Shown one piece after another: positions 56,051-64,000 of a stretch of 64,000 nt of DNA. The first letter of the stretch is position 1; each line of letters opens with the position of its first letter. The notes under the pieces were generated by a model. The model was not told the DNA's origin. It did no database searches and saw only the letters and a list, made by a program, of their open reading frames with translations. This stretch comes from Hylemonella sp. (GTDB lineage Bacteria; Pseudomonadota; Gammaproteobacteria; Burkholderiales; Burkholderiaceae_C), in contig NZ_JAPZSV010000003.1 of the NCBI RefSeq assembly GCF_027532185.1, positions 806,001-870,000 of the forward strand, in the 5' to 3' direction. The position numbers and the translations under genes were made by a program.

Positions 56051-56845
56051 TCAGCGCTTGATGGCCGGCGCGATGTTCTCGGCGCCCTTGGCGTTGACGC
56101 CCATGAAGGTGCCCAGGGCCACAGTGGCCTCGCTGCCGAAGAGCGGGGCCGGGAAACGCTGCTGGCGATAGCAGTCGTTGAGGCGCAGCTGCATGCTCCA
56201 CATCTGGCCGTTGGACACACGGTAAGCCGGCCAGGCGGCAAAGCCGATGCCGTCGCCCGGGTTCTTGGTCAGGTTGGGCAGGTCCTGCAAACGGATGCGC
56301 TTGCCGTCTTCACCGTGGCAGGACGCGCAGGAGAAATCGTGCGAGCCGCCGCGCATGTAGAAAATGCGCTTGCCGACTTCGTACATGACCTTTTCCTGCT
56401 CATGGCTCTGAGGCAGGTTGAACTTGAGGCCGCGCGATTCGGCGGCGATCCAGGTCGCCAGCGCCGTCACATTGGCCATCTCGCCGCGTCCGAAAGGCGT
56501 CTTGGCAATCTCGGCACCGTTGAAGCCTTGCAGCGTCTCCATACAGGTCACGAGGCGTGACTCCAGATCCTGAACCTGCTTGGTATCAGCGAAGTACCGG
56601 GGCAACTCCACGAAGGCGCCCTTGACCACGCCCGGACCCTTGCCCAGATCGCACTTTTCCAGCGACACGTTCTTGGGACCGCGCTTCTGCTTCCAGAGGT
56701 CTTCCCCCTTGGCTTCAAAAAGTTCGGCGGGGTTGCCGTCGGCCAGCATGGCGCGGTATTCAGCAATACCGTCGGCGGCGGATTTCTGCGCCAGCGCGGG
56801 GACGCTGATCAGCGTGGCCGCGAGGGCCAGGGTCCAACGTTTCAT
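56051..56845 (-). CDS. soxA: Sulfur oxidation c-type cytochrome SoxA
   Basis: AEYRAMLADGNPAELFEAKGEDLWKQKRGPKNVSLEKCDLGKGPGVVKGAFVELPRYFADT...DFSCASCHGEDGKRIRLQDLPNLT. Confidence 0.95.
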   Translation of the reverse strand: MKRWTLALAATLISVPALAQKSAADGIAEYRAMLADGNPAELFEAKGEDLWKQKRGPKNVSLEKCDLGKGPGVVKGAFVELPRYFADTKQVQDLESRLVTCMETLQGFNGAEIAKTPFGRGEMANVTALATWIAAESRGLKFNLPQSHEQEKVMYEVGKRIFYMRGGSHDFSCASCHGEDGKRIRLQDLPNLTKNPGDGIGFAAWPAYRVSNGQMWSMQLRLNDCYRQQRFPAPLFGSEATVALGTFMGVNAKGAENIAPAIKR

Positions 56846-56874
56846 GTGTGTCACCTCGTCTTTTGTTGTGCAAG

Positions 56875-56908
56875 CAAAAAATGGAGAAGGACGGCTGCCC
56901 TTCTCCAT
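56875..56908 (-). terminator. Intrinsic terminator between soxZ and soxA
   Basis: Minus strand ATGGAGAAGG GCAGCCGT CCTTCTCCAT TTTTTGC. Confidence 0.85.
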
Positions 56909-56922
56909 CCATCCCGTGGGGA

Positions 56923-57234
56923 TCAGGACACCGTTGCTTCGTCGGTGCGGCTGTCGCCCTTGTTGTCCTTCCAGCTCACGCTGATCTTGTCGCCAGCCTT
57001 GGCGCCCTTGACCACGAACTGCATGAAGGGGTTCTTGGAAACCGCCGGCCCCCACTCGGCGGTCAGCACGACCTTGCCGTTGTGGGAGGCGGTGACTTCA
57101 CTGATGAACCAGGCGGGAATGGTCTTGCCAGCCGCGTCCTTGCGCTGACCGGTTTCCATTTCGTGGCTCATGAGTACGCGCACGGTGGCCTTGTCGCCAG
57201 CGGCTTGCGCGCGGATGCGCATCGGATCTGCCAT
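56923..57234 (-). CDS. soxZ: Thiosulfate oxidation carrier complex protein SoxZ
   Basis: MADPMRIRAQAAGDKATVRVLMSHEMETGQRKDAAGKTIPAWFISEVTASHNGKVVLTAEWGPAVSKNPFMQF. Confidence 0.96.
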   Translation of the reverse strand: MADPMRIRAQAAGDKATVRVLMSHEMETGQRKDAAGKTIPAWFISEVTASHNGKVVLTAEWGPAVSKNPFMQFVVKGAKAGDKISVSWKDNKGDSRTDEATVS

Positions 57235-57284
57235 GTTGATGACTCCTGAATCTGATTAAAACGGTGTGGGGATGTCGGGGGCCA

Positions 57285-57743
57285 TCAGCCGCCGCAGCCA
57301 CCCAGCGTGACCTTGACTTCCTTCTTCGCGAAGTAGGCCTTGCCGTCGGTCGTCAGGGCCACGGCGTAGACGTCGGAAGACTGGCCCATCTTGGCGCGCG
57401 TGGCGAAGCTGGGTTCGACGGCGTCGTTCACATTGAAGATCGCCACCAGCGCGCTGGGGTTCTTCTCGACCAGCAGAAGCAGGCGCTTGACGCCGGGCAG
57501 CGTGGTGCTGGCCGACAGCGGCACCACCGCACCGTTCTCGGCGATATCCGGGCCACCAATGGTGACGTCCTTGCTCTCCACGGGCGCTGCGCCACCCAAG
57601 GCCTTGACCACGTCGGCCGGGGTCTTGGCATCGAAGGCAGCCTTCTCGTAGGCCAGAGCCTGCTGCGGCAACAGACCACCGGCGGAAGCCAGCAGACCCG
57701 CCACCACGGCGCTCTGTTTCAGTGTCTCGCGACGAGTTTGCAT
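57285..57743 (-). CDS. soxY: Thiosulfate oxidation carrier protein SoxY
   Basis: TAT-like RRETLK signal; C-terminal swinging arm VKVTLGGCGG. Confidence 0.96.
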   Translation of the reverse strand: MQTRRETLKQSAVVAGLLASAGGLLPQQALAYEKAAFDAKTPADVVKALGGAAPVESKDVTIGGPDIAENGAVVPLSASTTLPGVKRLLLLVEKNPSALVAIFNVNDAVEPSFATRAKMGQSSDVYAVALTTDGKAYFAKKEVKVTLGGCGG

Positions 57744-57821
57744 GTGTCTCTCCTTGAATAAGTCCATGCTAATGAAAAAAACTATCCTGCCCTATTGGTA
57801 CTTGTACTTAAAACTGCAACG

Positions 57822-58907
57822 CTATTTTCCCGCACCCGCGGCCAACCATTGCGCCAGGGTCTTTGCATCTGCCTCAGGCAGCGACTGGGCAGGCATGGGG
57901 ATGGGCCCCCAGACACCGGCGCTGCCACTCTTGATCTTGCCCGCGAGGTAATCACTCTTGCCGGCGTGCTTCTTGGCGATCTCGGCAAAGCTCGGGCCCA
58001 CGAGCTTGCGGTCCATGGCGTGGCAGGCCGTACAGCTGTACTTGGACAGCATCGCCTGCACCGCCTTGGTATCGACACCGCCCTCGGCTTTTGCTCCAGG
58101 CCGGGTCTCAGCCCTCGCCGGTGCCGCAGCCACCACCGCAGCAGCGGCACCCGCCCCCTTGGGCTCGGGCTTGCTGGTGTCCGCACCGCGCTGTGCACCG
58201 ACCAGGCGGTTCTGTTCCGCGAGGTTGCCGTGCGCATCGCGTGCATAGTCGGGCAGATAGGAGGCCACGCGCGCCTCGGTTGCGCAGTCCTTCATGCAAG
58301 CGACCGCCCGCACATCGGGCTGCGGCGCCTTGCTGCCGAACTCCCGGCCGGGCCAGAGCGCATGATCGGTCGTCATCCCGTTGCGATTGGGCATGCGCTG
58401 CTGCACCTCGGCGATGTTCTTCTCCGACAGCACGTAGTTGTCGGGCACGATGCCGCCCAGGTTGAGCAGGAAGGCCGTGACCGCGTACACCTCTTCGGTG
58501 CTCAGCGACTTCGGGGCGTTCCAGGGCATGGCGCGGTTGATGTAGTCCCACAGCGTCGAGACCGTGGGTACCTTCATCAGCGTGGTCCGCCCGGGGAAAT
58601 CGGCGCGCTTGAGATTGGCCACGCGACCGGTCTTGATGTCCTCGGCCGTGGTGCCACCGACCAGCGGACTGAACACCTCGCCCGATTCGCCGAAGATGCC
58701 ATGGCAGCTCGCGCACTTGCCCTCCCACACCTCCTGGCCCTTGGCCACGCTGCCCGAGCCCGCGGGCAGGCCCTTGAAGTCGGGACGCACATCGATGTCC
58801 CAGGCCGCGACTTCCTTGGCCGTGGCATCGCGTCCCACACCCGGAAACTTGCTGCCCTGTGCCTGCGCCGTTCCGAGCGCAATAAACAGGGCCAGCGCCA
58901 ACAGCAT
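57822..58907 (-). CDS. soxD: Sulfur dehydrogenase diheme cytochrome subunit SoxD
   Basis: GKCASCHGIFGESGEVFSPLVGGTTAEDIKTGRVANLKRADFPGRTTLMKVPTVSTLWDYINRAMPWNAPKSLS...YSCTACHAMDRKLVGPSF. Confidence 0.95.
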   Translation of the reverse strand: MLLALALFIALGTAQAQGSKFPGVGRDATAKEVAAWDIDVRPDFKGLPAGSGSVAKGQEVWEGKCASCHGIFGESGEVFSPLVGGTTAEDIKTGRVANLKRADFPGRTTLMKVPTVSTLWDYINRAMPWNAPKSLSTEEVYAVTAFLLNLGGIVPDNYVLSEKNIAEVQQRMPNRNGMTTDHALWPGREFGSKAPQPDVRAVACMKDCATEARVASYLPDYARDAHGNLAEQNRLVGAQRGADTSKPEPKGAGAAAAVVAAAPARAETRPGAKAEGGVDTKAVQAMLSKYSCTACHAMDRKLVGPSFAEIAKKHAGKSDYLAGKIKSGSAGVWGPIPMPAQSLPEADAKTLAQWLAAGAGK

Positions 58908-58960
58908 CTCCGCTACGCGACCACGCGAGGCGCGACGCGCGACACAAGAAACAGCGTTAT

Positions 58961-59055
58961 CGAGGAACGCCGTGGAACTGGCTTTGCCGGTCCACTGGCG
59001 TTGCCCCCTGGAGGGGGGTGGCGAAGCGAACGCAGGGAGCGCAGCCTGGGGGTGC
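58961..59055 (-). repeat. Dispersed repeat family B, copy 2 (between soxC and soxD)
   Basis: ggaacgccgtggaactggctttgccggtccactggcgttgccccctggaggggggtggcgaagcgaacgcagggagcgcagcctgggggtgc; matches 23998-24090. Confidence 0.85.
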
Positions 59056-60417
59056 TCACGATACCTGGACATTTTTCACCTCCCCGCTTTCCTGCACCAG
59101 CCAGGACTGGATGGCGTTGTTGTGATAAATCGAGCGCGTGCCGCGTACCGCGCGCAGCTGCTTGTAGGTGGGCTGCACATAGCCTGTCTCGTCGGTGGCA
59201 CGGCTCTGGATGATGGCTGGCTTGCCGTCCCAGACCCAGTCGATGTTGAAGCGGGTCAGCGCTTTGCTCAGCACGGGAGACTCCAGCCGGGCGCGGCGCC
59301 AGTTGCGTCCGCCGTCCACCGACACGTCGACATGCTTGACCTTGCCGCGACCGGACCAGGCCAGACCACTGACGTTGTAGAAACCCTTGTCGAGCAGCAC
59401 CTGGCCGCCCGAGGGCGTGGTGACCACGCTCTTGCATTCCTGGATGCTGCTGTACTGGCGATGCAGGCCGTTGGGCATGAGGTCCACGTAGTGGATGGCC
59501 TCGTCCTTGGCCGCCCAGGGCTGGTCGCCCAGCTCGATGCGGCGCAGGTACTTGACCCAGCTCACGCCCTGCACGCCCGGCACGACGAGGCGCAGCGGGT
59601 AGCCCTGCTCGGGCCGCAGCATCTCGCCGTTCTGGCCATAGGCCACGAACACCTCGCCCGACTTGATCAGGTCCATGGGGATGGTGCGCGTCATCGAGGA
59701 ACCGTCGGCTCCCTCGGCGAGCACGAACTTGCCGTTCTTCAGATCAGCGCCGGCGAGTTCGAGCAGCGTGATCAGCGGCACGCCGGTGAACTCGCTGCAC
59801 GAGAGCATGCCGTGCGTGTACTGCACGGTGGGCACGGCCACATTGCCCCACTCCATGCCGGTGTTGGCGCCGCACTCGATGAAGTGAAAGCGCGAGACCG
59901 AGGGCAGGCGCATGATCTCGTCCATCGTGAAGACCTTGGCGGCCTTGACCATGCCGTTGACCATGAGGCGGTGCTTGGACGGGTCGATGTCCCACCAGCC
60001 CTGGTGGTGGCGCTCGAAATGCAGGCCGCTGGGCGTGACGATGCCGAACAGCGACTGCAGCGGCGCGAAGGACACCGAAGCCTGCGTGGTCTGCGTGAGG
60101 CCCGGGCTCTGGCGGCGCTGCACATTGCTCTCGAACTTCGAGGGCTTGCCGTAGCCATCGGTGGCCACGCTCTGGCCCAGGCCCGTCGTGTGCTCGGGCA
60201 GGTTCAGGATGTTGGGGTCGCCGCCCTCGGCCGGCACCGGGTTGCTCTGCGCCAGCGCGTGGGCACCGGTCGCACCAGCCGCCGCCGCCGCAAACGCGTT
60301 GCGGATGAAGTTGCGGCGGCCCTGTTTGGCCTCGGCCATGACGGTGCGGATGCCGTCGGGCTTGAGAAAACTCTCGGGTGCCTTGCGTAGGCGGCCCGAA
60401 CTCATGGAATCGTGCAT
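59056..60417 (-). CDS. soxC: Sulfur dehydrogenase molybdenum subunit SoxC
   Basis: RRNFIRNAFAAAAAGATG TAT-like signal; GIVTPSGLHFERHHQGWWDIDPSKHRLMVNGMV...FIECGANTGMEW. Confidence 0.96.
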   Translation of the reverse strand: MHDSMSSGRLRKAPESFLKPDGIRTVMAEAKQGRRNFIRNAFAAAAAGATGAHALAQSNPVPAEGGDPNILNLPEHTTGLGQSVATDGYGKPSKFESNVQRRQSPGLTQTTQASVSFAPLQSLFGIVTPSGLHFERHHQGWWDIDPSKHRLMVNGMVKAAKVFTMDEIMRLPSVSRFHFIECGANTGMEWGNVAVPTVQYTHGMLSCSEFTGVPLITLLELAGADLKNGKFVLAEGADGSSMTRTIPMDLIKSGEVFVAYGQNGEMLRPEQGYPLRLVVPGVQGVSWVKYLRRIELGDQPWAAKDEAIHYVDLMPNGLHRQYSSIQECKSVVTTPSGGQVLLDKGFYNVSGLAWSGRGKVKHVDVSVDGGRNWRRARLESPVLSKALTRFNIDWVWDGKPAIIQSRATDETGYVQPTYKQLRAVRGTRSIYHNNAIQSWLVQESGEVKNVQVS

Positions 60418-60471
60418 GTCCTGCTCCTGCGGTGGCGCGCTGCGCACGGCACCTGTGGCTGTTAAATCAAA

Positions 60472-60491
60472 ATATCAGCAAGTACTAATAT
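60472..60491. promoter_or_regulatory. Candidate operator upstream of soxC
   Basis: ATATCAGCA-AG-TACTAATAT imperfect inverted repeat (7/9) in an AT-rich gap; shares CAAGTACYAATA with the soxY upstream region (57793-57804, minus). Confidence 0.4.
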
Positions 60492-60543
60492 ATAACAGAT
60501 CAAACCGGGATGGATCAGGGTTTCTACGGAGACCGGGCGGGCC

Positions 60544-60864
60544 TCAACGAGCGAAGCGGTAGTGGTCGCGGTTGAGCACCGCAGCCAAGGCCGTGACCTC
60601 TTCAGGGAACAGGCCCAGATTGAGCTCGGTGTTGCAGTGCTCCACCATGCCGCGCAGCAGGCCCGCGCTGTTGATGCGCCCATTGGGCCGGTAGATGGCG
60701 CTGCCATCACCCCCCACCTTCTGCTGGTGACAGGCCGCGCACTTGTGCTCGGCCAGCAGCTGCGCCCCCAGGCGCAGATCGGCCCCCTGGAAGATGGCCG
60801 GTTCCTGGGCCTGTGCGCTCAGAGCCCAGGCGGCTGCAATAAGGAGGAGGGACGGGCGGTGCAT
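60544..60864 (-). CDS. Small monoheme c-type cytochrome
   Basis: Signal peptide LLLIAAAWALSAQA; LLAEHKCAACHQQKVGGDGSAIYRPNGRINSAGLLRGMVEHCNTELNLGLFPEEVTALAAVLN. Confidence 0.85.
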   Translation of the reverse strand: MHRPSLLLIAAAWALSAQAQEPAIFQGADLRLGAQLLAEHKCAACHQQKVGGDGSAIYRPNGRINSAGLLRGMVEHCNTELNLGLFPEEVTALAAVLNRDHYRFAR

Positions 60865-60961
60865 GGATACAAGGTTATACAAAGCTGTGGGCTCGAACAA
60901 GCGAAAACGGCGATGAATCTGGCAAACTGCCGGTTTCACGTCTGTCACACTCGAGCCCATC

Positions 60962-61276
60962 ATGTCGCGCAAGCCCGCCCCCGCCGCCGTAGCCGCCACG
61001 ACCGCCGCCGTCTTCCGTGCGGACCACCAGAAAGACGTGATCAACCGTCTGCGTCGCATCGAGGGCCAGGTCCGCGGCGTGGTGGAGATGATCCAGGAAG
61101 GCCGCAGCTGCGAGGACGTGGCCCTGCAGATGTCGGCCGCGCGCAAGGCCATGGACAAGGCTTTCTACCGCATGATGGCCTGCACCATGATCGAGGCCGT
61201 CAACGGCGCCGAGGACGAAGCGCGCGCCATGGAAGAGATCGAGCAGGCCACGCGCCTGCTGGAAAAATTCGGCTGA
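60962..61276 (+). CDS. CsoR/RcnR/CstR family (DUF156) transcriptional regulator with atypical sensing residues
   Basis: DVINRLRRIEGQVRGVVEMIQEGRSCEDVALQMSAARKAMDKAFYRMMACTMIEAVNGAEDEARAMEEIEQATRLLEKFG. Confidence 0.9.
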   Translation: MSRKPAPAAVAATTAAVFRADHQKDVINRLRRIEGQVRGVVEMIQEGRSCEDVALQMSAARKAMDKAFYRMMACTMIEAVNGAEDEARAMEEIEQATRLLEKFG

Positions 61277-61364
61277 ACCCAGGGCGACAGGCCGTCGCCT
61301 GGGGGCTGCAGCGCTGAAGAGCGTGCATGCCGCGTCCGACCGCCGGGCGCGCCGGCGTCAGCCA

Positions 61365-62249
61365 TCAGCTCAGCCCCAGCACGCGACGGCGTCGCTCCAT
61401 CATGCGCCAGATGAAAGGCGTGAAGATCAGTTGCATCGCCAGCTCCATCTTGCCGCCGGGAATCACGATGGTGTTGGCCCGGCTCATCCATGAGTTGTCG
61501 ATCATGTTGAGCAGGTAGGGAAAGTCGATGCCCTTGGGGTTGGCAAAGCGGATCACCACCATGCTCTCGTCGGCCGAGGGGATATCGCGCGCGATGAAGG
61601 GGTTGGAGGTATCCACCACCGGCACGCGCTGGAAGTTCACGTGGGTGTGCGCAAACTGCGGCACGATGTAGTGCACATAGTCGGGCATGCGCCGCAGGAT
61701 GGTGTCGGTCACGGCCTCGGTACTGTAGCCGCGCTGATGCTTGTCACGCCAGAGCTTCTGGATCCACTCGAGGTTGATCACCGGCACCACACCGATGCGC
61801 AGGTCCGGGTACTGCGCGATGTTGTGCTCGGGCGTGACCATGGCACCGTGCAGACCCTCATAGAACAGCATCTCGGTGTCCGGCGGCAATTCCTCCCAGG
61901 GTGTGAAGGTGCCGGGCGCCTGGCCACATTCGGCCGCGTCGGCTTCGTGGTGCAGATAACGGCGCGTGCGGCCCTGACCCGAGGCGCCGTAACGGCGGAA
62001 CAGGTCTTCGAGTTCGGCAAAGAGATTGGACTCGGGACCGAAGTGACTGAAATGCTGGTCGCCGGCACGCTCGGCCTCGGCAGCGCGGCGCTCCATCTCG
62101 GCGCGGTCGTAGCGGTGGAAGCTGTCGCCTTCGACGATAGCCGCCTTCACGCCCTCACGGCGAAAGATGTTGGCAAAGGTCCGCGTGACGGTGGACGTGC
62201 CCGCGCCTGACGAGCCGGTGATGGCGATGATGGGATGACGTTCAGACAC
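61365..62249 (-). CDS. cbbP: Phosphoribulokinase
   Basis: MSERHPIIAITGSSGAGTSTVTRTFANIFRREGVKAAIVEGDSFHRYDRAEM...LFYEGLHGAMVTPEHNIAQYPDLRIGVVPVINLEWIQKLWRDKHQRGYSTEAVTDTILRRMPDYVHYI. Confidence 0.96.
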   Translation of the reverse strand: MSERHPIIAITGSSGAGTSTVTRTFANIFRREGVKAAIVEGDSFHRYDRAEMERRAAEAERAGDQHFSHFGPESNLFAELEDLFRRYGASGQGRTRRYLHHEADAAECGQAPGTFTPWEELPPDTEMLFYEGLHGAMVTPEHNIAQYPDLRIGVVPVINLEWIQKLWRDKHQRGYSTEAVTDTILRRMPDYVHYIVPQFAHTHVNFQRVPVVDTSNPFIARDIPSADESMVVIRFANPKGIDFPYLLNMIDNSWMSRANTIVIPGGKMELAMQLIFTPFIWRMMERRRRVLGLS

Positions 62250-62288
62250 GGGACTCGCCGGTATAACAGGATCTGGCTAGTGCCAGGC

Positions 62289-62510
62289 TCAGGGACGGAA
62301 GAGGCCGCGCGGGGCGAAGAGGGAGCGGACCGGCGGCTCACCGGGCGCGGGCTCGACCTCAGGCAACAAGGAGGCCGGTCCGGCAAAGAGCCCGCCCTCG
62401 CTGTCGCTGAAATCAGCGACAGCAGGTTCGGCAGTGGGCGCAACCAGCGCCTGCGTCGCGGGCTGTGCAGGCGCAAGATCTTTGGGAGCGTCGGGCCGCG
62501 TGCGCTGCAT
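62289..62510 (-). CDS. Small Pro-rich hypothetical protein between cbbY and cbbP
   Basis: MQRTRPDAPKDLAPAQPATQALVAPTAEPAVADFSDSEGGLFAGPASLLPEVEPAPGEPPVRSLFAPRGLFRP; starts 8 bp after cbbY. Confidence 0.45.
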   Translation of the reverse strand: MQRTRPDAPKDLAPAQPATQALVAPTAEPAVADFSDSEGGLFAGPASLLPEVEPAPGEPPVRSLFAPRGLFRP

Positions 62511-62518
62511 GGCTGCCG

Positions 62519-63274
62519 TCAGACCTCCACGGCCAGCAGGCGCTCACCACTCCAGTGGGCCTGATGCCAGTCGCGCAGATCCGCCAGATGCGTGCTGCCG
62601 AGATCAGGCAGCACCTGCAGGGCGCGGCTGAAATCGTGGGCGCGGGTGTAGCGCGTGGGCGTGATCACCGTGGCCAGACCGGCCAGGGTGGCGGCCTTGA
62701 GGCCATTGCCCGAGTCCTCGAAGGCCAGGCACTCGCCGGGGTCGAGCTGCATGAGCTGCAGGATCTGCTGATAGACCATGGGGTGCGGCTTCTTGAGCGG
62801 CGCGCTAGAGCCGTCACCGATGGCGGCGAAGGAATGACGCCAGGCTGGGCCCATGGCACGGCGCAGCAGCGCGGCGATGTTGACCGGCGAGGTGGTGGTG
62901 GCGATAGCCAGTTGCAGACCGGCCGCTGCAGCCTCGTCGAACAGCGCCAGCACACCGGGGCGCAGGCCGACGGCGCCGTCCTGGATGGCGGACTCGTAGT
63001 ACGCGGTCTTGAGCTCGTGGATGCGCGCAATGGTGTGCTGCATGGCCTGGGCGTCGATGGCCCGCACCTCGGGGTTCATCTGCTGCCAGTAGTGCTGCAG
63101 GCGATCGCGGCCACCTGAGATGTCGAGCAGTTCGGTGTACAGCGCCTCGTCCCAGTGCCAGCCCAGACCGAGTTCTGCAAACGCGTGGTTGAAGGCCTCG
63201 CGGTGCAGGTCCTCGGTGTCGGCCAGGGTGCCGTCGACGTCGAAGATCAGGGCTTGCAGGGTGGGATGGTTCAT
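62519..63274 (-). CDS. cbbY: HAD family phosphatase CbbY
   Basis: LQALIFDVDGTLADTEDLHREAFNHAFAELGLGWHWDEALYTELLDISGGRDRLQHYW...KKPHPMVYQQILQLMQLDPGECLAFEDSGNGLKAATLAGL. Confidence 0.92.
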   Translation of the reverse strand: MNHPTLQALIFDVDGTLADTEDLHREAFNHAFAELGLGWHWDEALYTELLDISGGRDRLQHYWQQMNPEVRAIDAQAMQHTIARIHELKTAYYESAIQDGAVGLRPGVLALFDEAAAAGLQLAIATTTSPVNIAALLRRAMGPAWRHSFAAIGDGSSAPLKKPHPMVYQQILQLMQLDPGECLAFEDSGNGLKAATLAGLATVITPTRYTRAHDFSRALQVLPDLGSTHLADLRDWHQAHWSGERLLAVEV

Positions 63275-63391
63275 GGTCTGCCTCGTAGGTAGGTATAGGG
63301 TAGGCGGCCTGGTGGGCCGTTGCTCACTATAAAAAGGCAGTGAACTAAGGTAAATTCAATATTTATTACATAATACTTCAGCTAAACCTTA

Positions 63392-64000
63392 ATGAAAAAC
63401 GCCACCTTCCGCCAGCTACGGGTGTTCAGCGAGGTGGCACGCCTGCTCAGTTTCAGCAAAGCCGCCCAGCAGCTGCACCTGAGCCCGCCCGCCGTGACCA
63501 TGCAGGTCAAGGAACTGGAAGGCCATGTGGGCATGCCGCTGTTCGAGCGCAAGGGCCGCCAGATCGCGCTGACCACCGCGGGCGAGTACATGCTGGTCTA
63601 CGCCCGGCGCATCCTGTCCACGCTCAAGGACGCGGAAGACGCCGCCGCCCGGCTGCAGAAACTGGAGGTCGGCACGCTGACCATCGGCATGGTCAGCACG
63701 GCCGAGTACTTTCTGCCACGCCTGCTGGCCGGCTTTCAGGCCGAGCACCCGGGCATCGACATCCGGCTCATCGTCGGCAACCGCGACCAGCTCGTGCGCA
63801 TGCTGCAGGCCAACGACGTGGACATCGCCATCATGGGCCGCCCACCGCGGGAGATGGCCACGCGCGCCGAGCCCTTTGCCGCCCACCCGCATGTCTTCGT
63901 GGCGCCGCCGGGCCACCCCCTGCTGGGGCGCGGGCACCCGCCGCTGCAGACCCTGCAGGGCTACAAGCTCATCCTGCGCGAGGAAGGCTCGGGCACACGC
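63392..64000 (+). CDS. cbbR: LysR family regulator CbbR (partial, runs off window)
   Basis: My translation from ATG 63392: MKNATFRQLRVFSEVARLLSFSKAAQQLHLSPPAVTMQVKELEGHVGMPLFERKGRQIALTTAGEYMLVYARRIL...; open to window end, divergent from cbbY-cbbP. Confidence 0.9.
   Translation, partial: MKNATFRQLRVFSEVARLLSFSKAAQQLHLSPPAVTMQVKELEGHVGMPLFERKGRQIALTTAGEYMLVYARRILSTLKDAEDAAARLQKLEVGTLTIGMVSTAEYFLPRLLAGFQAEHPGIDIRLIVGNRDQLVRMLQANDVDIAIMGRPPREMATRAEPFAAHPHVFVAPPGHPLLGRGHPPLQTLQGYKLILREEGSGTR

Noticed and set aside
57822-59072. Upstream extension of soxD to 59072
   Set aside because: The extension is read through repeat family B; the signal peptide starts at 58907.

Overview
This 64 kb, high-GC window looks like chromosome from a betaproteobacterium of Comamonadaceae type; that assignment rests on gene content and intergenic repeat families, not on a search. 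Main blocks: (1) bfd and rpoH, with a textbook CIRCE operator in front of rpoH. (2) An aa3/caa3 cytochrome c oxidase and heme A assembly cluster (SCO, ctaB, ctaA, an SCO-like protein, SURF1, ctaE, ctaG, a 37-aa small protein, ctaD, ctaC). (3) Housekeeping genes (BioC-like, ComF, trmL, MaoC, ParA, KefB/KefF-like, TauE). (4) A 19-39 kb catabolic region: Bug and TRAP uptake components, intradiol (hydroxyquinol-type) dioxygenase, FAD monooxygenase, maleylacetate reductase, pcaF, pcaIJ, an IclR-type PcaR, ohr/ohrR, and a MITE-like element with 28-bp perfect terminal inverted repeats. (5) cytochrome c4, MoxR/GNAT/VWA, tRNA-Arg(CCU) and a MexEF-OprN-like RND pump. (6) A soxCDYZAXB thiosulfate oxidation cluster with two strong intrinsic terminators inside it and an atypical CsoR/CstR-family regulator nearby. 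(7) The start of a Calvin cycle locus (prk, cbbY, divergent cbbR running off the end). No CRISPR array, prophage, rRNA or intact transposase was seen. The most promising leads are the segmented sox transcription unit with its unusual CsoR-family regulator, the CIRCE element on rpoH, and three dispersed repeat families whose copies all sit directly 3' of stop codons.
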